From Aphelocoma coerulescens (Eukaryota; Chordata; Aves; Passeriformes; Corvidae), in the NCBI RefSeq assembly GCF_041296385.1, contig NC_091017.1:15370001-15434000 (forward strand): a stretch of DNA of 64,000 nt. Reading direction: 5' to 3'. Positions 12,401 to 25,576 of the stretch are shown here, piece after piece. The stretch's first letter is position 1; each line of letters opens with the position of its first letter. The translations under genes and the position numbers were made by a program. The notes below the pieces were generated by a model. That model had not been told where the DNA came from and did not search any database. It saw nothing but the letters and a program-made list of their open reading frames with translations.

Positions 12401-15400
12401 CTCTCTGATTAAACTTCCAGATAAGTCTAGGCACTCTTGCTCGGCCCTTCACATTTAATGATTTTATGCATCACTTGCTCTTGGCACTGCTCACAGCCCT
12501 GCCATCTCCACTGCAGCCTGTGATCTTCTCCTCTAAATGTTTGACATCCTCCAGCATTTCTCTTTTGCTCTGAGATGCCTTTTTTCTTGTGAGGTCTAGA
12601 GAGGGAAAATGATGGTGGACAACCCTGAGATAAATTACCTAATACCCAAGGATTTTCTTTCTCAGGTCTCCTAATGGAAGGAAAGTCTTGTCTCCCTATT
12701 TACCTTTGTCTTATAAAAAAAGCAAACAAAAACCCCCCAAATCTACACCTTGTCCTACACCCAGATCCCCGTCTCACAGCTCAACCTGTTCAAATGATTC
12801 TATGAAAAATAAATATGCAGCCTTCCTTCAGAGGATATTATATGGGGAGCAACCTGGTTGGGCAAAAAGAATTTTTTCCTGGGATTTTTGATGTTGTTGT
12901 TGTTGTTTTTAAATTTCTTTTTCCTCTTTGTAAATCAGAGTATGTAGGTTTTGTCCCATTATTTAGAGGGGTTTATCAGAGAGATGTGTAGAGTGCAGTC
13001 TGAGGTGAGGAAGGCAAAGAGAGAAGAGCTGTTTGCCATGTCACCTGAGGAAGATGAACTGATAGCAAGATTTTGGTGGATGTGATTTTTTTAAAAAAAA
13101 TTAAGAAAAAGTTATGCGTGCTTACGTCTTTGAACTCATCTGTGTTTCAGTGGATGTAAAACAATGAATGTACCAAAGTGTTTAGACAAAGTCCAGAGTG
13201 TATTTTTCCACAGCTTTTAAGAGCAGTATAGTAACCCCTAGCTTAAGAAGTTGTTAAGACCCAAATTGTTGATGCCTGTGTGTGCAAAATAATTCAACAC
13301 TTCTGTGTTCTTTACTCTTCCCTTAGTTTTGTGCTGTTGGCTGCTGGGGAAGACAGGGTGCTGGACCAAATGTGACTTGGGGTCTGATGCAGTACATCTG
13401 TTCCTGGAAAAACTGTATTTTGTGTGTGCTCAGAGACAGAGAAATGTGGGTTTGCTCTGTGAAACTGCAATTCCAGTCTCATTGCAGTGGAAATGCTTGT
13501 TTGCAGAATTTGACCTGTAAGAAATTCAAACTTCAGTTAGCAACAAGGTAGCCTTTGAAAAAGACCAGGAAGTCATAACAGCTCTTGTCTTAGATCTTCT
13601 GATAATGCTTAAGATGGATCATAGCTCCACTTGGAAGTGCTGAAGGACAAGACATAGGAAATTCTTCAGCAGGTTAAATGAAATAAAGCAGGTTATGTCA
13701 AATGATGGGATCGGATGATGAGAACAGCTTTCACCTGGGTACCTGAAATAGGCTTGTGGTGTTTAACTGGGGGCTCAGATGGTCACAGGACATCTTCTTG
13801 TCTCTCATTCACACTATTTGGATTCTAGGGTTCCAGTTAATTTTTTCCATGTGCTTTTGAGTCAGCATTGGGGTGGGCACAACTGACTTTTGGACAAAGG
13901 GTCTATTACTGCTAATGTCACAAAAATGCATGCTGGACAGGGATATACATGCATCCCCAACATGTATAAATGCTTTCAAATCCATCCAGTTTCTGTTAAT
14001 ACTTATATAGAGAGGCGGGGGAGTTGAGTTACCTTTGGGAGAGGCTGTTAATGAGTAAATACAAACAGTTCATTGCCTGGGAAATGAAATGTTGGTTTCT
14101 CCATTTAAAGATATTGTATGTGAAAACCACTGTCACCTTCATTACCTGCATACCAGGACTTGTCTTTGAGGTCCCACCTGAGTCTCTTTATAGCCAGTGA
14201 TATCGTGAATGTGTGACTTCAATATTTTGGGTAGGTGATGTCTATTAACGTAGCAAGAGCAGAATCTAAAATTTAGATCAAGGGACATAAAAGAGGAAAC
14301 ACACCCTGAATTTTTTAAAAGAGTGTTTAAAGTATATGGAAGTGTGTTTTATGGAAGAAAGGCCAGAGACTATACAGTTGAGGTCTTAAATAGCTGCTAT
14401 GATTTTATGATTTGCATTGAAAGAGATTTCTACCACTTGGATATAGTTAACATTTACTAAATAATACTGGTATTAAGAGTGTGACTTTCAGAGGGCACCA
14501 GTTCATCAGCATTATGCACTCTGTCTTCTCTGTTGAGTTTGTAAGAGCAATTACTACAGTAGTTCATTGCCCTTTGTAATATAATCTCAGTCTGTCTCTG
14601 TGGGGATTGCAGCAGCTACGAATGTAGAAGTATCCCATTCATAGATGCTGTGAGCTCCACTTGCTTTCTGGAGTTTACAATAGCAAAGGACATAGAAATA
14701 GCTTCTTCAGGACCACCACCAGTTCATTTTGTGCTTTTTTTCCCCTGTTTGTTCTGATCTCTGAAATGTGCCTTTTATAAGGGCTGTAAACTCGGAGAGG
14801 GTTCTTTCCATCATCTGCCATGCAAGGGAGTTAAACTTCAGAACTAAAGTTGACTCAATGTTTCATTCAACAAAATGTGCACAGATTGAGTTGTTTGGTT
14901 TTTTCTAGAATGTGAATTTTAGAATAAGTACTTACGTAATACAGACTTTATTGTAAAAAATAACAGCAAACCCAGTCAAAAAACAACCCAACAAAAAAAC
15001 CCCAGTTTTATTTATTGTGCAAGGACTACTGAGAACCATCTGCTTTGGAGAGGCCAACTTCTAGGCCACAGATGGTATTTAAAAAGGTTTCAAAGAGTTT
15101 CCAAATCTTGCTGTGGCACCTTTCAGAAATACATGTAAGTCCTGCCAAAGCTTAGAGATTCATTTTTCTTTTTCCTCCCAGAGAGAGGGTCACTTTTTCT
15201 TGGAATAGATCCCATCTCCCAGACGTGTATTGAAGGCATATTTAAACATTTAGCTTTGGGCTGTGGATCAGCCTTTTGTAGTTCCCCGTTGTGCTAGGAT
15301 AATAGTCCATGTAGCTAGAATTGTGGAAAGTCCACATGCAGATTTTGCCCTTGTGATTATAGATCAGATTATCAAGTTCCAAAGGATTAAAGTTATTTTC

Positions 15401-16881
15401 TTTGGCCCTCGACCAAGTAAGTTAATTAGTTGATTTTCTGGAGATCATGACCTGTCGCAGAACTACACTGCCCAGTTGTTAAATTTCCAGTCTGGTAAAC
15501 TATTCCCTTCATTTTCATTTCCCATTGCATTTTCATGAATGATATGATATGTAAGCCTCTTTTTTTCCCCCCCATAATCGGAAAAAAAATAGTTTTATGT
15601 TTCCTAGTCACTGGGATCTCTATAGCTGTAAGGTTTGAAATCAGTTTAGTGTAAATGGGATGTGTATTTTGAACAGGTTTGACTTTCTGACAAAAAGAAA
15701 CATTTTGTGACTTTTTGCAAAACTTAACTATACCCCATATCATGCCACACTGTTGAGTGGAGAGAGCTTTAAGCCTTGCCTTGGCTCAAGTTTAATGTCT
15801 GTTACTCCCTGAAGAGCTTTATTCTAATAAATTGTAATTCTAATGCGGTGAAGATTCATTGAAAATTGAGTAAAATACGGATTTGATATTTATGAGAAGG
15901 CAAAAACTGTATTCTTTAATGCTGGAACCTTGAGCCTGACTCTAATCACTGTAGGTGACACTGGCAAAATGTGCTGATGAATAGTCACTAAAATTGGTGT
16001 AGTGTTTTCTGCAATAGACTTCGTAATGTTTGCAGGTAAGATTTTTAGTTTTTCAAGGTGTGAGAGCAGTTCCTCTCTACTTTGAAGGCGTTTCCATCCC
16101 CTGATAACTATATCACAATCGGTGTTATGCAGATGGCATTTTTCTTCTTTATGTTCAGTCATCTGAGCTCCAATGTACTACTGTGAAGCATAGTAGAATC
16201 TGGGATTAACCAATAACCAATTTCTAGCTAAAAACAGCACTCCTTAAAAGGAAACACATTTCTTCATTCACTGGGCTTTTATTTATTTTCATTGACACAG
16301 AAGATAAAACAGTATCATGTTATACTTCCAAGTGTACACTCTTAACCCCCACTTAAGTGTGTGTTGCTGCTTAAACAAAGTATAATATGGCTGATTAGGG
16401 GGCTCTGCATTGTACTTGCTTTGACTGGTCTTGATGGTAGTTATATCAAATGCTTTGTAAAAAGCAATTTGTAGTGCTTTCTACCAGGGTGGCAAACAAC
16501 CAGGCTAAGAAAAGGCACCTCTTTTTTACAGTTCAGGCAGCAGGAAATAAGTCTCCGTTGATTTTTTTTCCTTTGAAAGTTATGGATACTTTAAGAAAGG
16601 TGTGAAATGCTTACGCGACTGAAGTGAAAAATTTTACTAAAGTTGGAACTAAATTACTGTCTGGCTTGAGCAGAGGTGCAGTGCAACATGATCTCTCATG
16701 TTAAAAACCTTATGCAATCTGACCTTCTTTTTATTGGTTTTGTACTGTTTGTCTTTGGCAAATGAAGAAACGTAAGCCCTAAAATTCAGTTTCTCATTCA
16801 ATTCTCAATGAAAATAAATTTTAAATTAATCTTTCAGTTATGAGAAAAGGTGTAAAACCTGACTTTGTGGGTTTGGGTTTT
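9451..16881. other. Unique non-coding sequence, no gene recognised
   Basis: Seven kilobases without a recognisable gene or transposon. Open frames are short and overlapping. Two minus-strand frames of 105 and 90 codons (15426-15743 and 15890-16162) lie close together. They have no shared family motif, and frames of this length are expected in sequence of this size. A short TTG microsatellite is listed separately. Confidence 0.6.
12892..12907 (+). repeat. (TGT)n microsatellite
   Basis: Five TGT units in perfect tandem run into a T tract. It is short and probably only weakly variable. Confidence 0.85.
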
Positions 16882-16905
16882 TTTTTGGTTGAAACAAACC
16901 AAAAA
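16882..16905. repeat. Inverted repeat, 9-bp stem
   Basis: TTTTTGGTT and AACCAAAAA flank a 6-base spacer (GAAACA) and can pair perfectly. Because both arms are low-complexity T/A tracts, a chance origin is likely. Confidence 0.6.
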
Positions 16906-18309
16906 GAATGTCTGCAACATGTTGTTTGTTTTTTTTTTTGCTTTAAACTCATGAATAATTGTAGGAAGTATTTTGATTTACCTATGTGAAGCTCAAAGAT
17001 GTATTTCTGGATTTCTGTGTTTGTGCATACAAAATAAGAGGAAATTAGGCACTCTTTCCACTTGAATAATTCTTGTTGCAGTAGATATGGTATTGTGTGG
17101 CTGAAAACTTTTATTGCTCTTGTGTTGAATTGCTCTGTACCCCTTTTGAATAAATGCCAAAGTATTTTTATTGAAGAAAGACAAACCTGTCCTTGGAACC
17201 TGAATGAATCCTTCAGGACCTGGCAGTTTTCTTCACCACTTGAAATCTGTAAGAGGGCTTCAAACCAACTCTGCAGTTGATTGACTTAGTGGCTTCACCC
17301 CACTCTCTTGGCTCATAGGTATAAGCAGAGAATCAAATTTGGTTTTCACACTGTAGTTATCTGGGTGGTCTTTCTTTAACAGAGCAAGGTCCATGTGAAA
17401 CTTAATTTATAATAATTTCCCTACTAGCAATGTCCATCACCTGACTCTTGCTTAAGCAAGACTGGTGCTGTCAGACCAGAACCCTCGACGAGTGCTGAGT
17501 TAAAAGAGCGGATTGTCCCACACAGGCGTGAGGTCTTGGTGAGCAGGGCTGTAACATGAGGTTAGAGACCACTGAAGTTTCCTCCTAAGGAGAAGCTGTA
17601 ACTGGAGAAGCGAAGAACAAATTAGACTTTTTTGGGGGATTGATTTGGCTGTGTAAACAGGTTCCCTTTCCTAGGATGAATGTTCTTACAGACACTATAT
17701 TGCATATTTGCTTAAGTAACTTGTGTTTTTTCCAAGTTTACTTTTATGGGTGAGATGTTTCAAAAGAGCATTTCTTGTTATATTTTTAACTATTCATAAG
17801 CAACACAGAGTTGATCCTTATACTTGAGTAATAGCATTTCATAATAAACCAAAAAGCTGATATTTCTTCCACTAAAAATAAGTCTGTCCAAACAATATCA
17901 GAGCTGATTATTTCACTTGCTGTGTTGCATAGCTGTGTGACATTTACTGAGTTACTTTGCATCCTGACTCGTGCAAAGATGGCACAGAATGAAATGAACA
18001 GAAAAGCTCCTTTCTTTTTCTTGCTTATTGTTCTCTGCAGAAAGAAGCTCCAGCAAGAAACAAGGCTTTTTCCCAGTGGTGGTAAGAATGGTGATTTTTC
18101 AATGTGCTCTGCAATGTAGAAGAAATTATACAGGGAAACAGAGGCTTTTGTCTTTAGTAGATCATGTGAAAATATTTACTGGAGATGATAATGTTACCCA
18201 GGGGAAGCCGACAACAACTTGAACATGAAATGCAGCAATTGGGAGATCCCAGACTGTCACATTATGCTAACAACATGAAAGCTTCATTCCTACTGTTTGA
18301 GAGCTAAAT

Positions 18310-18540
18310 TTTGAATTGAACTCAATCATCAGAAGGCTCCCTCTGACCCTGTCTGGTTTTAACCACACTGAACTGCTGGCTGACACTGCTAATTTAATTG
18401 CCTCTTCAAATAGCCCCGTGTGTGTATTTTCATATCAAAGCAAGTTTTGCAACAGCATTTATCAGTTATTAGTTGGAGTAATAATTAATATTGTGGACTG
18501 GGATCCTTGTGGCCACAGTGACTGGATCAGCAGGTAAAAG
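18310..18540. promoter_or_regulatory. Candidate enhancer-like non-coding element
   Basis: Several homeodomain-type cores occur within 110 bases: TAATTTAATT at 18390-18399 and TAATAATTAATATT at 18479-18492. A TCF/LEF-like ATATCAAAG lies at 18432-18440. The motif words are seen directly. That this is a regulatory element is inference from their density and from the absence of coding or repeat content. AT-rich sequence produces such words by chance, so confidence is low without a cross-species alignment. Confidence 0.22.
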
Positions 18541-19372
18541 ATGCTCCTCATCTCAGCAGCTCTTTCTGGTTCGGTCAATCACTCCAGTTTTCCTGTCCTG
18601 CCTGCCTGGCTGCTCAGAGTTCCCAGCTCTGGATAACACACACAGTTTGAGTTAGTCCATGACAGTTTGTGTAAACCTTGAATGTGGCATTCTGTGGCTG
18701 AGTATAATCCCTCTCTACACTCAGCTGAGGAACCTTGTTTCTCCTTTTTATTTCTTTAAAAATTTTTCTTTTTCAAGAGAGGTGATGCCTAATGGATAGT
18801 CAATTTAATTTGGTTGAACTTTTGCCCACATGCCTTTGTGGTTAGATGCTGGGTTATTATACTTAACCATTTTTCTTGTGATAACCTCATGAGTAGCACT
18901 AAAACTTTGAGTTGAGCAGATAATTTTGAGTAATCAAATAAATTGTTTTCTTCTGCAGAAAAAACCCCTTTATTTTCTTCTAGCACTAATGAATGTAAAA
19001 AGTGATCTGAGGCTTAAGTTTCAGAATTAGTGCTATTTATTTCTATAGATCTGTAGAATATGGCAGACCCTGCAATGATTTGGAATAAAAGAAAAAACCA
19101 AAATTAAACAAATAACCCACCTGAATTTGATTCCCTGTGTCCTAAAAACAGTTTTTAGAGCCAAATTCAGTTTTCAAGGTCTGTAAATCTTTCAGCAGGT
19201 AAATTAGATAATATATACAAGCCGAGTAACACTTGAAATTTTGTCATGATTCTGAGTCTTGAACCTCCCAAGGGTTGGGATTAACTACACCCGTGGGCTG
19301 GATTAGGACCCTCTCTGCTTTTTTACACATGTGCATTGTAAAGACAAATTTACATTGTAAGTTTAACCAAAG

Positions 19373-19410
19373 GGAATCGAACCCAGCACTTGAGGAAGAA
19401 AACTGCGCCA
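19373..19410 (-). other. Pol III B-box and A-box-like pair (tRNA-like relic)
   Basis: On the minus strand the 11-mer GGTTCGATTCC at 19373-19383 matches the Pol III B-box consensus (the T-arm of tRNAs) exactly. Upstream on that strand, TGGCGCAGTTT at 19400-19410 matches the A-box except for its last two bases. The start-to-start spacing is 27 bases, shorter than the roughly 40 or more of an intact tRNA, and no full cloverleaf forms. It is therefore not a working tRNA. It may be a decayed tRNA-derived SINE head or a tRNA fragment. A chance B-box is also possible, but a neighbouring A-box in the right order makes that less likely. Confidence 0.4.
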
Positions 19411-20928
19411 CCCAATATTTGTTAAAAACACATTTTGATAGGTAACACTTTGTCTGTAGCAACTTCCATCCAACAGCTGTTATTCCTCTCTCACTACTGC
19501 TATGGCAGCCTGGAGATAAACTCTGCTGTCTCTGCTGCCTTTCAGAGTAGACACACTGCAAACAGCAATTGGAAATCAGCATCATAAAAACACATTCCTG
19601 GTGTTTCAGAATTTGCTTAGTGTTACTTATTTCCACGGATTTATGGAGCTAAATGAGCTAAAATTGCATGAACAGCATTGCATGATGTTTTTAATTCAAG
19701 TATGGCCAAAAATTAGAGGTGAGGTGACTTTTCATGGTCATTTTGTCATTGAAAAGGGAAAATAATTACCGGAAAAATAATATTTTCACTGACAGTACAG
19801 GGTAATTAGTTTCCCAGGGAGAAGATGTTGGTAGCAAGGGGCTTTACACAGGGATCCTTTGTCATTTTATGGATGCTCATCTATCAACTGTCAGGTTGTT
19901 TCAAAAGAGCTCGGGTCATAATGTTTTCCCTCTGCACCTTTCCCATCATGGTGGCCCAAATTTGCCTGAATAACCATGAGTTGTCTTGTTTGCCTAGTCT
20001 GGGCATTTACAATGAGGCAGGAGGTGGCCGTGTTGCTGTGGCTGCACAGCATGGGGGTTTTGTCAGGGAGACCATCCCGTGTGTTTTCAGGGGTTTGGTG
20101 CACAGGACACACTGGCAGGACGCACAATTTCCTTCCTCAGTCAAGGTATGCTTCGCAAACTGAGTGGGACTTCCCTAGGTGGAAAAAGTAGAGGAAGGCC
20201 TCAGTTTGGTTCTCATGTGGGAGAACATCCTCCTTCGTTTGAGTATTAAAGATACACATATAAATACATGCATAAAAATACCACAGTTTTATTAGTCTTT
20301 CCCACATCATATTCTGGGTCATCATTTCTAAGACATGATTATTATTTAGCTGTAACATTGAAATTAATGCAAAGAAATATTAAATTTTTTTATCTGCATG
20401 TCTCAAAGGATGAGGGTGCCTTGACATTGACAGATGTAAAAGAGATCACCACTTCTTGCAGAGATGACCTCACCTATAAAGCGATAAAGAAAGGGGCTCT
20501 GTCTAAATCCTGAGGAAGTTTGATGTTGTGAAAGGTTTGCCATACCTGCCCTGCTTTGGCTTCCACTGGAAGCTGCTGCCTGGCAGAGTGTGGCTCACCT
20601 GTACCCCTGGTCCTGCAGCAGTATCTAAGTCCTTGGAAGGCTTATATACTTTTCCTTACCTACCCTGGAAGGTCTTTCTTCTCAACACTTTTCTTTAGAG
20701 AGATTTAAACTAGTCCTTGATTCCTTTTGTGCCTGAAATGTCCCAACATCCCATTTGCTTTTCTGTTTTTTTTTTTCCTCATTTCTGATGCATCAAAAAA
20801 CTTAATTCAGCAGAGGGTAGGCTGCTGTTCTCAGGACAGTAGACAGGGTCTTGCAACACAACTAGCTTGATTTTAGATATGTTTATAAATACACCCATTG
20901 AAACATTAATGAGCATTTAATATTTAAT

Positions 20929-20955
20929 GTTAAGGACAAAATACTTGTCCTTAAC
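20929..20955. repeat. Perfect hairpin, 11-bp stem
   Basis: GTTAAGGACAA and TTGTCCTTAAC pair perfectly around a 5-base loop (AATAC). The right arm is followed at once by another GTTAAG, so part of the left-arm sequence appears a second time. There is no T run after it that would suggest a Pol III end. Its function is unknown. Confidence 0.75.
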
Positions 20956-21639
20956 GTTAAGAACAATAGTGTATATTGTCAAGGCAAGGTTTAACGCACC
21001 TGCCCCACTTCTTCCTTTCTTTTTATTTGGGACAACTCACTTGAGTTCATGATTTATTTATAAGGAACCTGCAATCTGGACTTAAATAATTTCTATGAGA
21101 ATTCACTGAAAATTGCAAAAAAAGGTGAAAATGTGACTTGAAAAATCTGTGTGGAGGAGGGAGAAAACCTAAACCAAAATGATTTGTCTTAAAGAGTGGT
21201 AATATTGCTGCCTTTCTTTAGCAAGACAAGTAGTTTTATCGTTTGGATTGCTTGCTTATGCAGACCCTAACATATTTTTCAGCTCATTAAATGAATTGGC
21301 TGTACAGAGATCCCAATATGACAAATGTTAATTTCTAAGACTTTTACTGGGTGTGACTAAATAAATGTAAAAAATGAAGGCTGGAGGCCTCTAGCTCGTC
21401 TCAATTTCTACTTGTGTTGCTCAGTGACGCTTAAGAGTAGCTGAAAATGCTCCCTTGATGGAGTCAGATTGCTTCTTTATTAATTCCATTCATAAATACA
21501 CACTGGGTGTCCAGTGGAGCACTTAAACCCCTGATAATCAAAAGCTTATTGTGTGTTTGAGAAGCTTGAAAGGGAAACTGAAGTAAATACCAAGGGAGAA
21601 TAGAATAAAGTTAGAGTTTTTCTTTCTAAGCCAGCAGGA

Positions 21640-21905
21640 GGTCGTCTAAAGTATAATGTTATGCACAAGTTTTACCGTCGAGGCTGTGATGGGGGGTGTG
21701 AATATGTGTGCAATTACAGTAGTAAAATCAGCATGCCATGCATAACTAATGCAGCCTCTGCAGATGGCAGCACCCCAGAGCAGCATTAACAGCTATCTGA
21801 TGGCCTCCGTGTGTGCAAGACATGGAGAACTTGTACCTTTATTTCAGCTTTGCATTTAGCTCTGTTGCACTCAAGCAGCACAAGGCAAAATTCCTGTGAA
21901 AGCTG
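21640..21905. promoter_or_regulatory. Candidate non-coding regulatory element
   Basis: This stretch of moderate GC has no open frame or repeat. It contains GCATGC and ATGCAT palindromes (near 21731-21741), several TAAT cores, and an E-box-like CAGATG near 21762. It ends close to a 14-base T run. The words are visible; the regulatory reading is inference only. Confidence 0.2.
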
Positions 21906-21920
21906 TTAAAGAATAAAGGC

Positions 21921-21934
21921 TTTTTTTTTTTTTT
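21921..21934 (+). repeat. T14 homopolymer
   Basis: Fourteen consecutive T precede CCTCAG. The combination resembles a polypyrimidine tract plus AG acceptor, but no coding frame follows that would support an exon. Confidence 0.85.
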
Positions 21935-22906
21935 CCTCAGCTGTGCTTTTCTCTAAAGCAAAAATGTTGAGTGTAAGTGCTGAGGTTTTCTGGGGGGAAT
22001 TTAGTTTGTTGCATTAATAAGGTTCTCTTCTCAGTTAGTGAGTGTGTAGGAAGAATGGAAAGGTGGTGTTTGCACTGCAGTGAGGCTGGGTTGCTTGAAT
22101 TAATCTGGTTATGTATACACAAATTGCTCTCCTTCCTTTAGCACTAGGGCAGAGTTATAGGGAGGTAAAAAGCAGAGGCTCTTTCTTCCAGAGCTGCCAA
22201 TTGCCACTTCTCCATACCTCCTGTAAACCTTCTTCAGTTCTCGTCTGCTGAGGACTTGCATAAACTTTCAGCCTACAGCTTTGAAAAAGCAATTGTGGTT
22301 TCTAATTCATATCACTTCTGCTTAACTGTAAATATACTTTTACCTGGATCAGAGGTGTGCCCTGAGGCTTGGGACTTGTGCAGGGCTTGGATCTCTTTTG
22401 GGTCTTCTCTTAAATCTCAGACCTGGCCAGCAATAAGAAACTAGTTCTGAGCTGGTAGGCATTGTGGCAGTGCACTGAGCCTGTGACATAGATGGGTGCA
22501 TCCTGTGAAGAAAATGATCTGGTTCTTCAGCACCGCCTGTTATTTTATGGAACCATTTCCATGACGGCATGGCAGCAGAGGATCTCACATGAGGAGCCAT
22601 GAGAAGTACTGAGAACTGGAAATAAATACTCCTCTGAGATAAACAATAACATTGATCTTGGCCCAGCATAACAGAATTTCTCCCAAGACCCCCCTGTCGG
22701 GTCCTTTGAAACCTCGAAGCCTAAGCAGGTCCATTTTTGGGCAGAACTGCTTAGTTGCTTTTCTTTGCAGAAATACAAAACTATACTTTTTTTTTTTATC
22801 CTCTACTAATAACTGTGAATGACAGCAATGTGAGTGCCTTCTATTCTACTCTCCTCATCAAAACCACAAAGAAATAGAAAGATCTGAAGCTTCCAGGCCA
22901 CTGCAG

Positions 22907-22922
22907 TAATAATAATAATAAT
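22907..22922 (+). repeat. (TAA)n microsatellite
   Basis: Five full TAA units plus one base in perfect tandem, between CTGCAG and GAGG. Confidence 0.85.
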
Positions 22923-25576
22923 GAGGTTGATTTTTCAGGATCACATGCTGGAGAAAAAAGCAAGAAGGATGCTACTCCTTGCATCCATAGTAGACAGACT
23001 GAGAAGTTGCCTTTGCCATCTCAAAGGATTTGGGAAGAGGAAAAATGGAACACCACACTGTACACTGAAGTAAACTAAGTTATAGGGGAGTGAGGAGACA
23101 GTAGGGTAGCAAAATCAGTGGTTTAGCCACAAAATCTTATTGCAGATAGATTTTCCTTAGTCCATTCTGCAATTTGATTTTGTAACAGCAAAGTACTTTT
23201 CACTTTTGTTGTTCATGAAGGTTTGTGATCTCACTCAGCCTACTGCATGCAGAGAGAGAGCCCTCAAAAACTGCTCCTGATCATGAGGAGGAAAAGTGAG
23301 TGCAACAACTACCTCACTTGGACAAGACTGTCAGTTTTCAGTGCAGTGTTGGAATAATCTTTATTTTCCTGAGAATTGTGTGGTGCCTCCTCCCAGGCTA
23401 GTGTCAAACAGAAGACTGGGGCTTTTGTACTGCTGGTGTCTGGCAGAAAGGACTAAGACAAAAGCTGGCTGGATGGAGAAAAAAGCTGTCTTTTGATGCT
23501 TATCCAGAAGGGGTCAACAAAATGCAAGGTAAATGAAGCCAGTGGGATTCCAGTGTGGATGAGCAGACCCAGCAAAAGAGAGACTTAAAGATTTGGGTTC
23601 TGCCTGGTGCTTCCTCCACCAAGGTGAATGCACACTGCTAGAGCCCTGCACTGGTGTGGGATCTGGTGCAGCCACTGGTCTTGGCAAAGGTCGCCTGGAC
23701 TATGGAGCACTCGGTGCTTCTGGAGCCACCATTCCTTACAGCACCAAGGGCAGGTGACAGTGGCCCCTGGCTGGTGCACCAAAGCAGGAAGACCTGCACA
23801 GGGATGTGTGCTGACAAACAGGTGGCTTTTGCTCCACACTTCCTTTCTGCTACTAGCCTTCATTTGTGTGTGTCAAGGGTTGTTTTTTTATATGTCTGTC
23901 AGCTTTAAAGCAATCCTCCATATTCTCCAGTATCTGCAGTGCATAGAGGCTGAACTGTTTGTCATATCAGGCTGGGGTTTCTGTTTGCATGACAGAACTT
24001 TTTCATGACATATGAGTTTTTAAATAAAAAACAGGGAGAGGCAGCAAATCACTTGGGTTCAGACAACGGAAGAGGGGAAAAAAAATCTCACCTAAACAAT
24101 AGATGTTTAAGTAGAAAGTGTTCCAGCTCCTTCTGACAAAGAGCCTCCAGAGGATTACAATGCAGTCAATGTTGCTTTAATTAAATTTAATGCTGTGTGA
24201 AATGCACTCTGAGAAACTTTGATGAATGACTGGGGCAATTCATGTGGCGCACTAAAGGGCATCCAGCTCTTGCAGGGGTGTCAAGCCACGATGAATTGGT
24301 TAGTACAGGCATGTTTATAGACTGCCTAAGGAACCTTGTATCTGTGTGGTAATGTCAGAGATAATGTTATGATTCTCTGGACCTTGGGGGGCTTTGGTGA
24401 CATGGTTAATGAGATAGCCCAGGGAGTGTCCCAGTAGGTTACTTTCAGACCTCCCACATCAAAAGGAGCAGCTTTGCCCCTTCAGAGCCTGCTGTCCTCT
24501 AGATCTCTCAGCTGGCCCTTGCTTTCCATAGGACCACTTTTTTTTTCTACCTCCTCCCCCTTCTTTTTTGGTTCTTAGTCAACATTAACTTTGGCTGCTG
24601 AAATTCAAAAGTTGTTAGTTTTTAATTTGGTTTCTCTTTGACCCACCTACACAATGGCTTTCAAAGATTTTTATAGGAACAACAACCTCCAGTTTCCCTC
24701 CTCCCAAAGCCTCAAAATGATGACAACAACAAAGCTTAAGCCAAGGAGGAAAATAAGGGAGGAAAAAACCTTAACTCTCCATCTTTCTGTTCCTTCTTTC
24801 CCCATCACAAAAAAAGAGGAATGTTTCTTCCATGCAGAGTTTGGTTACAAAGCAATGGGCTATGATAGTACAACTGGGTCTTTTATCTGCTGCACCCAAA
24901 AAAGTGAAGGGGGAGAAAAACCACCAAAAAACAGTGGATCAATTGATAAATGAAAGTCTGTTATTCATGTTTGATTTAAAGGGTTGATTATAGGCCTTTG
25001 GAAAAGGTTGTTTAACAATTTCTCTTTGTAAGGCGAAAAACCCCACTGTATGTTTAGTTTAAAGTGAGGTTAGATGGCAAGTAAACATTCTTGTAATAAT
25101 ACAGTGATTTTTGCAAAATTCCTGGTCTAGGAAGTAGATGTTCAGTATATTACATCATTGAAGGAGGCAAACATCAAAGTTAGTGCAAGACTACCTCAAA
25201 TGATCTTTATAAAATACAAAAAACCCTGAAGTTTTTATTGTACTTTTGAATTTTTAGAGGAAAGAAAAGGGGGAGGGCTGATGACGAATCATGGATTTAA
25301 TAAACTTCACATCTCCCAGATCTAATGACAGATGCAAGTGTTCTGCTTTGGATGACTACATGTTTAAGGTTTGTGATCTTGGGCAGAGAAATAAATACTA
25401 ACGAGAAACCAAGATGGGATCTTCTGAAATGCCATAAACAGCATGCTGATTCATCTGGCCCATGCATATTTGTAAGTTCTGGTAGTTTGTGTCATGAACT
25501 TTGAGCATTCATCTCATACTGTGTTTGAATTTAAGCATTTGTTCACATCAAAAAGTACTAAAGAAATGGTAAACAT

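Larger units (their letters stand above)
16906..25576. other. Unique non-coding sequence with candidate conserved elements
   Basis: No gene or large transposon is recognised over 8.7 kb. Smaller items are listed on their own: a tRNA-like box pair at 19.4 kb, a hairpin at 20.93 kb, a T run at 21.92 kb, a TAA microsatellite at 22.91 kb and two motif-dense stretches at 18.3 and 21.65 kb. Open frames up to 130 codons exist (19244-19636 minus; 23628-24008 plus), but they have neither family motifs nor splice-like edges. Confidence 0.55.

Noticed and set aside
15426..16162. Two neighbouring minus-strand open frames of 105 and 90 codons with protein-like composition
   Set aside because: There is no recognisable motif, no splice-like edges joining them, and they are in AT-rich sequence. 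Several frames of this length are expected in 64 kb over six frames.
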